Assembly: GCA_020634435.1 (NCBI GenBank)
Contig: JACKBS010000009.1
Location: 505,212 to 569,211 of the forward strand
Direction: 5' to 3'
DNA length: 64,000 nt
Source of the DNA: Ardenticatenaceae bacterium
GTDB lineage: Bacteria; Chloroflexota; Anaerolineae; Promineifilales; Promineifilaceae
Shown: positions 40,406 through 48,712 of the stretch, piece by piece
Numbering within the stretch: the stretch's first letter is position 1
Layout of the letters: each line of letters begins with the position of its first letter
The notes under the pieces: model-generated
Seen by the model: only the letters and a program-made list of their open reading frames with translations
Database searches by the model: none
Told to the model about the DNA's origin: nothing
Translations under genes and position numbers: made by a program

Positions 40406-40513
40406 GCAAAAAGTTTCTAAACTTCATAATCAACAGATTTCGCAGATTACAAAGATTTGAGACAAAAAGAATCTTTTTAATCTTTGATTGTTTGTTTTTC
40501 GAAAACTTTTTGC
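40406..40513. repeat. Nested inverted repeat element with GCAAAAAGTTT ends
   Basis: The ends GCAAAAAGTTT (40406-40416) and AAACTTTTTGC (40503-40513) are perfect inverted repeats. Inside, CGCAGATTACAAAGATT faces AATCTTT copies (40479-40485 and just before). The element of about 108 bases occupies the whole gap between the GH4 and MFS genes and looks like a small non-autonomous element or hairpin. Confidence 0.78.
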
Positions 40514-40519
40514 TCACCA

Positions 40520-41662
40520 TTACCCACTCGCTGATAACTTAATGAGTGATTGGCGATGCACGCCTACAAAAATAATGAGTGCGGCCAGGGTGGCCCAACC
40601 TGCCCATTGAAAGGCCACGACGGCCCCCGAACTGTCGTACAAAAAGCCGCCCACAACCGCGCCCAGCGCTGAGCCGAGGCCCAGCACGGTGCCGTTGAAG
40701 ACGCCTTGAGCCGTGGCAGATAGACCGGAAACGGCCGTTTCATTCGCATAAGCCACCCCCGCCGACCACATGGCCGAAAAAGTCGGCCCGTGCAGCAAAC
40801 TGATCAGCAGCACCTGCCACGGTGCCGTCATGCTGGCATAGGCAAAGGCGCGAATAACCATGATGCCCAGCGAGACGGCCAACAAAAAAGGCGCACCCCG
40901 ACGCAGCAGGCGGCTGGAGTACAAAAAGATGGGAATTTCGCTAATCGTGGCAATGGTTAATGACAGCCCCATCACCACCCGGCTGGCCCCCATGCTTTCC
41001 AGATGCAAAAACAGGTAGTTGAGGAAGATGCTCAGGCTCATCCCTTCGACCAACGCAACGGTTAAAAAGAGGAGCCAGCGCCGATTGGTTAGCAGTTGGC
41101 CCAGGCCGCGCCAGAAGTTGGGCTGGCTGCCGGTTTGCTGAATGGGCAGGCGGGTGGAAATCAGCAGCAGCACCAGGAGCAGGGCGAGGTAGATGGTAAA
41201 AATCCAGTGCAGGTCGGTTTGTTGCAGCAGCCAGCCGGTGATGGCCGCTGCCACACCCCAGCCGTAAGCGCCCCAGACTCGGAAACGGCCGTATCCCGCA
41301 TTCTCCTTGCCCAACAGCACCATCACCGAGTTGTCCAGCAGCGGCATCACCGGGGCGAGGAAGAAGGCATAAGCGACCACCGCCGGAATGAGCAGCGCGA
41401 ATGTCTCAATCTGGGATAGCAAAAAGACGCTGCCCCACGCGCCCACAATCCCCACAAAAAACAAAGCACGATGTTTTTGCGTCAGGTCAGCTAGCAAGCT
41501 CCAGACTGACGCGCCGACCAGCGTCATTAAGGGCGAAATGCCGGTAAGCACGCCAATTTCTCGCCCCGACAGCCCCAATCCTTGATAGTAAAGCGTGAGA
41601 AAGGGAATGAGCGACGCGGCGGCGGCGTAGTAGATAAAGTAGAAGGCGCGAATGGTGATCAT
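40520..41662 (-). CDS. MFS transporter (LacY/NupG-like MFS_1 type)
   Basis: A 380-residue protein with about twelve membrane helices. The start FYFIYYAAAASLIPFLTLYYQGLGLSGREIG and the GYGRFRVWGAYGWGVAAAI motif at the helix 4-5 loop are typical of the MFS_1-like subgroup, which includes oligosaccharide and nucleoside proton symporters. Here it sits within a sugar operon that already has an ABC importer, so it may carry a second form of the sugar or export an intermediate. It starts 25 bases after the upstream permease gene stop. Confidence 0.85.
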   Translation of the reverse strand: MITIRAFYFIYYAAAASLIPFLTLYYQGLGLSGREIGVLTGISPLMTLVGASVWSLLADLTQKHRALFFVGIVGAWGSVFLLSQIETFALLIPAVVAYAFFLAPVMPLLDNSVMVLLGKENAGYGRFRVWGAYGWGVAAAITGWLLQQTDLHWIFTIYLALLLVLLLISTRLPIQQTGSQPNFWRGLGQLLTNRRWLLFLTVALVEGMSLSIFLNYLFLHLESMGASRVVMGLSLTIATISEIPIFLYSSRLLRRGAPFLLAVSLGIMVIRAFAYASMTAPWQVLLISLLHGPTFSAMWSAGVAYANETAVSGLSATAQGVFNGTVLGLGSALGAVVGGFLYDSSGAVVAFQWAGWATLAALIIFVGVHRQSLIKLSASG

Positions 41663-41687
41663 CTGGTTGGTGGTGCCTGCCTTAGCG

Positions 41688-42542
41688 CTATCCTTTCATG
41701 CCCGTCAAGGAGATGCCGCGAATAATCCAGCGCTGTGCCAGCAAAAAGACCAGCAAAATCGGCAGCACCACCAGCACTGAAGCCGCCATCGACAGGTGAA
41801 TCTGGTTGGAGTGCTGTGTGGTGTACCACGTCAGGATGATGGGCAGGGTGCGCTTCTCTTGCTCGGTGAGCACAATGAGCGGCCACAGGTAGGCGTTCCA
41901 ATTGGACATGAAGGTGAGCATCCCCAGCGTAGCTAAAGCTGGCCCCAATTGCGGCAGGGCAATCGAGCGGTAAATGCGCCACTCCCCGGCCCCATCCACC
42001 CGCGCGGCATCCAGCATCTCATTGGGAATGGATTTGGCAAATTGGGTGATCAGGAAAATGCCAAAGGCGCTAATGGCCGAAGGAATGATAAGCCCGGACA
42101 GTTTGTTGAGCAGTTGCAGCTTCACCAAAATGAGGTAGCCGGGAATCATAGTTACCTGAAACGGAATCATCATCGTGGCGAGAATGAACCAGAAAAACGG
42201 CCGTTTGCCCCAAAAATCATGCTTGGCAAAGATGTAGCCAAAGAGCGAGCTGGTCAGAATTACCAGCAAGGTATTGCTCAGGGCAATAATCAATGAGTTG
42301 CGATAAAACAGCCCCAGCGGCAGGTTCTCATCCGAGAATATCGTTTTGTAATTTTCCAGCGTGAACTCTTGCGGGAAAAATGTGGGTGGAATTTGCCGCA
42401 CTTCGGCCCCCGTTTTGAAGGTCGCCAAAATCATCCAGATGAAGGGAATCAGCGCAATCAGACCGCCGATGATCAGAATCAGATACACCAGAGCTCGGCC
42501 AGGAATGATTGACGCAGTGGTTGCACGTTTGGACGTAACCAT
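41688..42542 (-). CDS. CUT1 ABC sugar importer permease (MalG-like)
   Basis: Inner-membrane permease of 284 residues with six helices and the family EAA loop DAARVDGAGEWRIYRSIALP at about residue 190. The N-terminal helix followed by WMILATFKTGAEV and the C-terminal ISLTGMKG end are typical of MalG-type subunits. It pairs with the MalF-like permease one base upstream and with the lipoprotein at 43641. No ATPase gene of the MalK/MsmK type is present in the operon, so a shared ATPase encoded elsewhere is needed. Confidence 0.93.
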   Translation of the reverse strand: MVTSKRATTASIIPGRALVYLILIIGGLIALIPFIWMILATFKTGAEVRQIPPTFFPQEFTLENYKTIFSDENLPLGLFYRNSLIIALSNTLLVILTSSLFGYIFAKHDFWGKRPFFWFILATMMIPFQVTMIPGYLILVKLQLLNKLSGLIIPSAISAFGIFLITQFAKSIPNEMLDAARVDGAGEWRIYRSIALPQLGPALATLGMLTFMSNWNAYLWPLIVLTEQEKRTLPIILTWYTTQHSNQIHLSMAASVLVVLPILLVFLLAQRWIIRGISLTGMKG

Positions 42543-42543
42543 C

Positions 42544-43557
42544 TTAATACTCCCACTCGCTGCGTAGCATTCGGTTTTGCACCAGTGAAATAATCAACAC
42601 CAGCAAAAAGAGCACCACAGAAACGGCCGCTGCCCAACCCATGCGCTGGAACCGGAAAGCGTTGTCGTAAATGTCAATGACCATCACCCGCGTTTGCTCA
42701 TTCGGGCCGCCACGCGTCATCACCTGGATGATGTCAAACACCTGAAAGGCGGAAATCATGGTTAAAATGGCGGCCATGAGAATGGTTGGTTTGAGCAAGG
42801 GGAGGGTGATGTTGAAGAACTGTTGCCGGGCGTTCGCGCCGTCCACAATCGCCGCATCTTTGATGCTGTCGGGAATGGCTTGCAAGGCGGCGATGAAAAT
42901 GATCAGGTTATAGCCCAAATCCTGCCACAAATAAGCGATCATTACGGCAACAAGGGCCACCGGTACGCCGCCAAAAACCAGCGCCTGATCGCCTGTCCAG
43001 TTGATGACGGTGAGCTTGCCGAGAACGGCCGTTAACATCCCATTCAGCAAGCCACGCTGCGGATGGAAAATGTAGCCCCACATAATCGCCACACCCACCG
43101 ACGAGGTGACGATGGGCAAAAAGAAGATGGTGCGGAACAGCAGGCGCAGCCGTCGGCCCACCGATTCAATCATGGCCGCCAATGGCAATGTGAGCGCCAG
43201 GTTGATAGGCACTACCAGGAAGGCAAACATCAGCGTCGTTCTGACGCCAATGTGAAACTGGCGTACCTCCAACGGCGCGTCGGTGCTAAAGTTAAGCATG
43301 GCCTGAAAGTGCTGTAAACCCACAAACGGATTATCGCCGCCCAGCCCCAAAATAGGGCCACCCTCACGGCGGGCGCTGTACTCAAAAAAGGCCAGCGCAA
43401 AGGCCCACACGATGGGCAAAACGCTAAAAAAGGCCATGTACAGCGCCATCGGCAGGACCGCCGACGTTACAAACAGCCGCTTTGATCCTTCACGGCCGTT
43501 TCCCAGCTGCCAAAAGCTGCGTTTTTTTGTTTTTGTTTCTATGGCCGAAAGTTCCAT
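42544..43557 (-). CDS. CUT1 ABC sugar importer permease (MalF-like)
   Basis: Inner-membrane permease of 337 residues with six main helices and the EAA loop DAAIVDGANARQQFFNITLP. The first about 25 residues are basic and cytosolic, and the helix starting FVTSAVLPMALYMAFFSVLP follows. It ends two bases before the MalG-like gene starts and would form the channel with it. The substrate is presumably the sugar bound by the lipoprotein encoded just upstream. Confidence 0.93.
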   Translation of the reverse strand: MELSAIETKTKKRSFWQLGNGREGSKRLFVTSAVLPMALYMAFFSVLPIVWAFALAFFEYSARREGGPILGLGGDNPFVGLQHFQAMLNFSTDAPLEVRQFHIGVRTTLMFAFLVVPINLALTLPLAAMIESVGRRLRLLFRTIFFLPIVTSSVGVAIMWGYIFHPQRGLLNGMLTAVLGKLTVINWTGDQALVFGGVPVALVAVMIAYLWQDLGYNLIIFIAALQAIPDSIKDAAIVDGANARQQFFNITLPLLKPTILMAAILTMISAFQVFDIIQVMTRGGPNEQTRVMVIDIYDNAFRFQRMGWAAAVSVVLFLLVLIISLVQNRMLRSEWEY

Positions 43558-43572
43558 ACTGTTTCCGGTGGA

Positions 43573-43632
43573 CGGTAATCGGTAAACGGTAGTCGGTCTC
43601 TCTTAACGATTTACCGATCACCGTTTACCGAT
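43573..43632. repeat. CGGTAAACGGT inverted repeat element
   Basis: CGGTAATCGGTAAACGGT runs into AGTCGGT and is mirrored by CGATTTACCGATCACCGTTT. The best arms are CGGTAAACGGT (43580-43590) and ACCGTTTACCG (43620-43630). It belongs with the element at 20583 and fills the gap between the binding-protein and permease genes, where it may reduce downstream expression. Confidence 0.78.
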
Positions 43633-43640
43633 AACTCAAA

Positions 43641-44975
43641 CTATTCGAAGGATTCATTTACTTCGCGGTCAATGGCTTCCAACGTTTCGTCGATGGTGCC
43701 GTTGCCTTGCAAGAAGTTCAGAATGTTGGGATAGGTGATCTCATACCACACCAGATCGCGGTCCGGGAAAGCACCTTCGTACTGGGCATAGGGCAGCAGT
43801 TCCAAGAACGGGCCAAAGTGCGGGAATTGCGCTACCAGTTCCTCGGCGTTCGCCCCTTCGGCGTTGGCTTTTAGCGCAGGTAGCGTGCCCGAGGCCAGAT
43901 TCCACTGCACGGCGTTGTCGGCGTTGAGCGTCACAAATTTCACAAAATCCCAGGCCGCATCTTTTACCGCACTGTTTTCCGAGACGGTTAACCCCCACCC
44001 AGAGGCAGCAACCAGCACGTTTTCACCGGCAGTGGGCAGCGGCACGTATTGGGTTACCTCGATCATGTCCGGGTAGTCTGTGCCATATTCGGGCACAACC
44101 CACGGTCCCACCAGGCCAATGGCGCTGCTGCCGTCAAAGTAGGAGTCACCAACCCAGTTTGATTCGTCATTGAACAGAACCGGATCCACCAGCCCTTCAT
44201 CAACAAACCGCTTCATGAGTTCCAGGGCGGCATGACCTTCGGGCGTGTTGACCGAGAAACCATCATCGGTGAGGTATTGGCCCCCGTTTTGCAAAATGAG
44301 CGAGTAGAAGGTGGCCGACATGCCGTCGGAGCCGGTGAAGTTGTAGCCAGCGCGGGTGATGATTCCGTCCTGAACGTTGGCCATTGCTTTGGCGTCGGCA
44401 ATAAAATCGTCCCAGGAATTCCAGCCTGCGGTGATATCGGTAAGGCCCACTTCTTCGGCCAGCTGCGTGTTTACCAAAACTGCGCCATATTCGATGTTGA
44501 ACTCTTGCGGAATGCCGTAGAGCTGGTCGCCACAAGTGTAGCCACCAATCTGGGCCGGGAAGATGGCCGCTTGGGCGTTGCTCAACGTAATAACATCGTC
44601 AGGAACGGCCGCTAGATTGCCACCGTCGGCATAGCTGCATACCCAAGAGCCAAACATTTGTAACACGTCCGCTTCTGTGCCCGCGGGCAGCGAGGTCTGC
44701 AAGGTTTGAATGTAAGTGTCGTAATCGAAGGTTTCTAATTCGATGGTGACATTGGGGTTTTCTGCCATGTACGCATCAGCCAGGGTTTGATAACCATTGT
44801 TAAACGCGTCGTTTTGGTGTGTCCACAAACGGACGGTAACCCCGTCACCACTGGTGCTTGTGTCTGTTGATTCACTGCTCGCTGAATCGCTATCGGCTGC
44901 GTCGTCTGTGTCTGTACCGCCGCCGCAGGCTGCCAACATTAAAACGAGCAACAACAATAACCAAATCTTCTTCAT
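43641..44975 (-). CDS. Sugar-binding lipoprotein of ABC importer
   Basis: An extracytoplasmic solute-binding protein of 444 residues (CUT1 family). The N-terminus is a lipoprotein signal peptide with lipobox LMLAACGGG, followed by a 25-residue Asp/Ser/Thr linker. The mature part starts VTVRLWTHQNDAFNNGYQTL and contains ADVLQMFGSWV and VGPWVVPEYG, typical of sugar-binding proteins. A GAGGAG site precedes the ATG. As the first transport gene it delivers sugar to the two permeases downstream. The exact ligand is unknown; a galactose-containing sugar fits the operon. Confidence 0.93.
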   Translation of the reverse strand: MKKIWLLLLLVLMLAACGGGTDTDDAADSDSASSESTDTSTSGDGVTVRLWTHQNDAFNNGYQTLADAYMAENPNVTIELETFDYDTYIQTLQTSLPAGTEADVLQMFGSWVCSYADGGNLAAVPDDVITLSNAQAAIFPAQIGGYTCGDQLYGIPQEFNIEYGAVLVNTQLAEEVGLTDITAGWNSWDDFIADAKAMANVQDGIITRAGYNFTGSDGMSATFYSLILQNGGQYLTDDGFSVNTPEGHAALELMKRFVDEGLVDPVLFNDESNWVGDSYFDGSSAIGLVGPWVVPEYGTDYPDMIEVTQYVPLPTAGENVLVAASGWGLTVSENSAVKDAAWDFVKFVTLNADNAVQWNLASGTLPALKANAEGANAEELVAQFPHFGPFLELLPYAQYEGAFPDRDLVWYEITYPNILNFLQGNGTIDETLEAIDREVNESFE

Positions 44976-45036
44976 GTGAATTTCTCCTCGTTAAGGTGAA
45001 AGGCTGGCTTTGGCCAATCTTTCGCAGCAGAAAATA

Positions 45037-46071
45037 TTAAAAAGCGGCCGTATCTAAGTAAACAACGGCCGTTAAATTACGTGGATTGTCGGGATCAAGT
45101 CCTTTGGCAATAGAACGGTGATAGGCAAGCAGCTGCAACGGAGGCAGATAGAGCACCGGGTAGGCCCAGACAGGCAAATTATCAGGGAGGCTTATGCCCG
45201 ATCCTGCGGGAGAAATGGCCAATGTGACAGCGCCGTTGGCCGCCATTTCATCCAGCACCTGTTTTTCATGCGTGGTGGCCGTGGGCGATAAGAGCCCAAT
45301 GATGGCCGCTTCGCTGTTGGCCATGGACATTGGCCCGTGCCGGTATTCCATAAAGTGGAAGGCGTAGGCGACGGTTAGCGACATTTCGGTCATTTTGAGC
45401 ATCGCTTCGCTGGCGATGCCGTATTGTGGCCCGGAGCCGAGGAAGGTGAAGCGGGCCAAATCTGTCCGTTGGGCCAACGCTTGTACGGTGTCGTTTGTCT
45501 GGTCGATGAGGGTACGGCCGTATTCCGGCAGCTCATGTAGCACGGTCCAATCCTGGCCACCGAGGTGGGCGGCGAGTGCCTGCGCCATGATCATCATGCT
45601 GGCAAATGAGCGGGTTTGGGCCACGCTTTGCTCCTGTGCGGCTACGGTAGGCAGCACAATGTTGGATAGTTGCGCCAGTGGGCTTTCTGGATAGCAGGTG
45701 ATCGTCCAGACGGCCGCGCCCCCTTGCTGCTGGAATTTGGAAACGGCCGTAATCGTTTCCGTCGTTGTGCCCGAGCGGGAAATGGCAACCAGCAGCGTCC
45801 GGGCCGGGTCTGCAACCACCGTCTTGTCAAATAGCAGCAGTTCGGAAGACGGCACGGCCCGTGCCGCAACCCCGGTTGTTTGTTGAAACAATGCCGCCGC
45901 CGCCAGCGACAGATAGTGCGTCGAGCCACAGCCAATAAAAAGTACCTGATTTGCGTCCAGTGCCTGCCAACTTGCTTTGAGCGTGGGTGCAATCCCGGCA
46001 AATGCAGTCAGCGCATCTTCCCAGGCGGTGGGTTGGGTGGTAATTTCTTGATAGGTGTGTTGTCCATTCAT
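45037..46071 (-). CDS. SIS-domain sugar isomerase/deaminase (AgaS/GlmS-like)
   Basis: A 344-residue protein with two SIS domains, as in the isomerase half of GlmS and in AgaS. The first domain has VLFIGCGSTHYLSLAAAALF and LLVAISRSGTTTETITAV. The second has FTFLGSGPQYGIASEAMLKM and the FHFMEYRHGPMSM loop carrying the catalytic-type Glu and His. AgaS-type enzymes convert galactosamine-6-phosphate to tagatose-6-phosphate. With the LacC-like kinase and class II aldolase in the same operon, that is the most economical reading. A glucosamine or fructoselysine-type substrate remains possible. Confidence 0.88.
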   Translation of the reverse strand: MNGQHTYQEITTQPTAWEDALTAFAGIAPTLKASWQALDANQVLFIGCGSTHYLSLAAAALFQQTTGVAARAVPSSELLLFDKTVVADPARTLLVAISRSGTTTETITAVSKFQQQGGAAVWTITCYPESPLAQLSNIVLPTVAAQEQSVAQTRSFASMMIMAQALAAHLGGQDWTVLHELPEYGRTLIDQTNDTVQALAQRTDLARFTFLGSGPQYGIASEAMLKMTEMSLTVAYAFHFMEYRHGPMSMANSEAAIIGLLSPTATTHEKQVLDEMAANGAVTLAISPAGSGISLPDNLPVWAYPVLYLPPLQLLAYHRSIAKGLDPDNPRNLTAVVYLDTAAF

Positions 46072-46082
46072 AATTGGTCTTC

Positions 46083-47114
46083 TTAAAGATTGAACAGCCG
46101 TCTGGCGTTGGCGGCGTAGATTTTTTGTATAACGTCATCGGGCAAATGTAGGCCGTAAATGTGCCAGCGGCCCTGTGGTGGCGGATCGCTGGGACTGTAA
46201 TTAAAATATTCGTCATCTGTTTCTAGAAAGCGGTAGTAAAGCTGGTAATGCGCCAGCGATGGCCCGGCGTCTGTGCCAAACAAAATGCGATCGGCGTACT
46301 GCAAAAAGAAGCGACGGGCGGCATACGGCTGGCGGCCCAGCTCGCCCAATCGGGCGCTGATGTCGATGAAAAAGTTGGGGCATTCATCCAAAAGCTGCCC
46401 CACCCAGGCCAAATTTTCGGCATAGCAGCCCACGTGCGCCCCAATGAAGTTGGCCTGCGGATGCCGCCTGACGACGTTGGCAAACTGGTTTATGATGGTC
46501 AAAAAGGCGGGGTAGGGCGGACTGGGAAACTGCCAGTTGGGGTGATTGTGCAGCTCTCCCCACCGTTCGTTTTTCGGGGTGATGGGGTCAAAAAAGGCTA
46601 CCGGGTCAGCCACGTGCACCAGGATAGGCCAGTTGAGCGAAGCGGCCGTTTCCCAAATAGGCATCAGTCGCTCATCATCCATCGCTACCAGCGCATCGTT
46701 TTCATCACGCACGTGCAGGCCCAGCGGCTTCCAAATTTTTAAGCCTTGGGCACCCCATTTCGCCTGTTCGCGTAATCGAGATGCGGCCCATTCACCAAAT
46801 TGATTTCCCTTTTCGGGCCACTGGCTCCAATCGACGCCGCCAAACAAGACAAAGCGTTCCGGCGCGGGCTGTTTGAAATAATCCAGGTGCTTTTGCAGAA
46901 TTGTTTCGCCCCAGCCGCCGTCTAAATCGACGTACACATCCACATGCGCTTCATCAAGGCGATCCAGGAGTTCGGGCGACGGCCGTTTATCCCAGCCACC
47001 CCCAAACGGTTCAGCCAGATGGTTGTGGGCATCAATGACGCGAAAACGGGGGGTAGGAACGGCCGTTTCCTTGGTCACCAACTTGGATTGCGGGCGAAAG
47101 TCGCGCAGCTCCAT
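46083..47114 (-). CDS. Amidohydrolase family protein
   Basis: A 343-residue metal-dependent hydrolase of the amidohydrolase 2 group. The N-terminal FRVIDAHNHLAEPFGGGWDK gives the HxH metal pair, LVHVADPVAFFD and ANFIGAHVGCYAE give further His ligands, and RILFGTDAGPS provides the catalytic Asp. Members include decarboxylases and lactonases. In this operon a deacetylase or lactonase role is conceivable, but it is not a NagA/AgaA-type deacetylase by sequence. It follows the regulator gene by 15 bases. Confidence 0.85.
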   Translation of the reverse strand: MELRDFRPQSKLVTKETAVPTPRFRVIDAHNHLAEPFGGGWDKRPSPELLDRLDEAHVDVYVDLDGGWGETILQKHLDYFKQPAPERFVLFGGVDWSQWPEKGNQFGEWAASRLREQAKWGAQGLKIWKPLGLHVRDENDALVAMDDERLMPIWETAASLNWPILVHVADPVAFFDPITPKNERWGELHNHPNWQFPSPPYPAFLTIINQFANVVRRHPQANFIGAHVGCYAENLAWVGQLLDECPNFFIDISARLGELGRQPYAARRFFLQYADRILFGTDAGPSLAHYQLYYRFLETDDEYFNYSPSDPPPQGRWHIYGLHLPDDVIQKIYAANARRLFNL

Positions 47115-47129
47115 CGTTAAAATTTCCTA

Positions 47130-47888
47130 TTAAGTCAGAATTAGTTCAAGACCTTTGTCACGTAGCTCAACGGCCGTATCTGGTTGGAGTTGGGTGTCGG
47201 AGATGATGGTGTGCGCGGCGGTGATGGGGGCCAGAAACACAGTGCTCACCCGCTCAAATTTTGTGTGGTCGGCCATGATGACACAGCGGGGCGCAATTTG
47301 CAGAATGGCCCGATCGGTCATCGCTTCGGGCATGTAGTCGCTGGTAAAGCCGTGCTCCGCGTCAATGGCCCGCATCCCCATAAAGGCAATGTCGGCCCGG
47401 AATTCACGGATGGCCATTTCGGCAATGTGGCCCACCATCGACATTTCGCTCTGCCGCAGCATGCCGCCGACCACAATTAGCTCAATATTGTCTTGCCCAG
47501 CCAGCTGATTGATGACGGGAATTGAGTTGGTGATGACGGTCAGATCAGCAATTTCCCAGAGGTGGGGGGCCATGGCTGCTACCGTGCTGCCGCTACCCAA
47601 AAAGATCGTTTGCCTGGGCGAGACCAATGTGGCGGCCATCTGCCCGATGCGCTGCTTTTCATCGGCTTGCTCGATTTGGCGTTGCAGGATGGGGGGTTCT
47701 TTTTCAGCCCTACCCACGCGGACCGCGCCGCCGTGCGTGCGCCGAATCCAACCCAGCTGTGACATCTCTTCCAGGTCGCGGCGGATGGTGGCTTCGCTCA
47801 CGTTGAGCAAGTTGTTCAGCTCGGTCACGGAAATTTGACCGTTACGATTAACAATGTCGCGGATTTGGGTGTGGCGCACAGATTTCAT
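47130..47888 (-). CDS. DeoR family transcriptional regulator (AgaR-like)
   Basis: A 252-residue repressor with the DeoR N-terminal helix-turn-helix (ISVTELNNLLNVSEATIRRD), the R-THGGA motif (IRRTHGGAVRVG) and a sugar-phosphate-sensing isomerase-like domain containing IFLGSGSTVAAMAPHL and VITNSIPVINQLA. DeoR proteins usually bind phosphorylated sugars and regulate the operon they head. It is the first gene of the eleven-gene minus-strand operon and lies directly behind a strong promoter, so autoregulation is likely. Confidence 0.93.
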   Translation of the reverse strand: MKSVRHTQIRDIVNRNGQISVTELNNLLNVSEATIRRDLEEMSQLGWIRRTHGGAVRVGRAEKEPPILQRQIEQADEKQRIGQMAATLVSPRQTIFLGSGSTVAAMAPHLWEIADLTVITNSIPVINQLAGQDNIELIVVGGMLRQSEMSMVGHIAEMAIREFRADIAFMGMRAIDAEHGFTSDYMPEAMTDRAILQIAPRCVIMADHTKFERVSTVFLAPITAAHTIISDTQLQPDTAVELRDKGLELILT

Positions 47889-47921
47889 AGCAAATCACTC
47901 ATTTCCCCTTGAATAATGCGC

Positions 47922-47950
47922 ATTATAAATCTCAAATGAGCAATAGTCAA
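47922..47950 (-). promoter_or_regulatory. Promoter of the sugar-utilisation operon
   Basis: Read on the minus strand, TTGACT (47950-47945), a 17-base spacer and TATAAT (47927-47922) form a near-consensus promoter. The predicted start is near 47915, 27 bases before the regulator ATG. It is divergent from the toxin-antitoxin promoter. Confidence 0.78.
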
Positions 47951-48006
47951 CAAAAACAGTCACTTTCAATCAATCTTGCGCTTGAAGCTGCTCATATAGC
48001 TTGCCC

Positions 48007-48046
48007 TTGCAATTGGCAAGAGCAAGTTTATAATGTTTATAAACTT
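48007..48046 (+). promoter_or_regulatory. Promoter and operator of the toxin-antitoxin pair
   Basis: TTGCAA (48007-48012), a 16-base spacer and TATAAT (48029-48034) form the promoter. A perfect 9-bp inverted repeat, AAGTTTATA (48024-48032) and TATAAACTT (48038-48046), covers the -10 element, and CTTGC/GCAAG arms flank the -35. Phd/YefM antitoxins bind such palindromes to repress their own operon. Confidence 0.72.
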
Positions 48047-48062
48047 TGTAAGGTGCATAAAA

Positions 48063-48365
48063 ATGGAAAAGCAAATTGGCACAACCGATTTACGGCAAAA
48101 GTTGACGGACGTAATTCAGGAAATTAAAGAAGAAAAGGCGACTTATGTGGTAGAAACGTTTGGTCGGCCACAGGTCGCCATTGTGGATTTGGATCAATAC
48201 CAAAACTTTTTACGCTACCAGCAAGAACGCACTGAGTTTTTTGATTGGTTGCGGGAAACGGCCGCCATAAATGCTGAACACAACAAGGATTTAAGTGAAG
48301 CCGAAATTTTGGCGATTATTGAGCAAGCCCGGCAAGAAGTTTGGGAAGAGCAGCAAAGTAAATAA
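48063..48365 (+). CDS. Phd/YefM family antitoxin
   Basis: A 100-residue antitoxin. The N-terminal IGTTDLRQKLTDVIQEIKEE and VVETFGRPQVAIVDLDQYQNF are the Phd/YefM DNA-binding fold; the acidic helical C-terminus (SEAEILAIIEQARQEVWEEQ) would wrap the toxin. I start at ATG 48063, after AAGGTG; an upstream ATG at 48033 lies on the promoter -10 and cannot be used. The stop shares one base with the toxin ATG (TAATG), the usual coupling for such pairs. Confidence 0.88.
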   Translation: MEKQIGTTDLRQKLTDVIQEIKEEKATYVVETFGRPQVAIVDLDQYQNFLRYQQERTEFFDWLRETAAINAEHNKDLSEAEILAIIEQARQEVWEEQQSK

Positions 48366-48712
48366 TGAGCCTTCGCGTTGTTTTGGACACCAGCTCTTTA
48401 ATAAGCTTTGTGCTTACCACCGGGGACATCATGAGCCAGATTGTTTTTGCCTGGCGTACTGAGGAATTTGCTCTGATTACGTCATGGCAAACAAGGGCAG
48501 AATTGAATGAGGTACTCGATCGCCCTAAAATTCGGGCTTTGGCCAAAGAGCCAATTGAACGCCTGAAACGAGAGGTCGCCAAATTTTCGCTTTTTGTTGA
48601 CGGTGCAGACCAAATTTCTGGTGTATGCCGCGATCCGAATGATGACAAATTTTTGGCGTGTGCCGTGGCAGGCAAAGCGCATTATTTGGTGAGCAGCGAC
48701 AAGATTTGCTAG
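48365..48712 (+). CDS. PIN-domain toxin, truncated by frameshift
   Basis: A 115-residue putative toxin-antitoxin PIN ribonuclease. The acidic catalytic residues are all before the break: Asp8 (VVLDTSSLI), Glu46 (RAELNEVL), Asp94 (DPNDDKFLACA) and Asp112 (VSSDK). After GAC AAG at about 48703 one G appears to be missing, because the next frame continues as DLLELKQYEGICILDP, exactly what follows in intact family members. The protein as written stops at 48712. It might still be active because the active site is complete, but the last strand and helix are lost. A sequencing error would also explain it. Confidence 0.78.
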   Translation: MSLRVVLDTSSLISFVLTTGDIMSQIVFAWRTEEFALITSWQTRAELNEVLDRPKIRALAKEPIERLKREVAKFSLFVDGADQISGVCRDPNDDKFLACAVAGKAHYLVSSDKIC

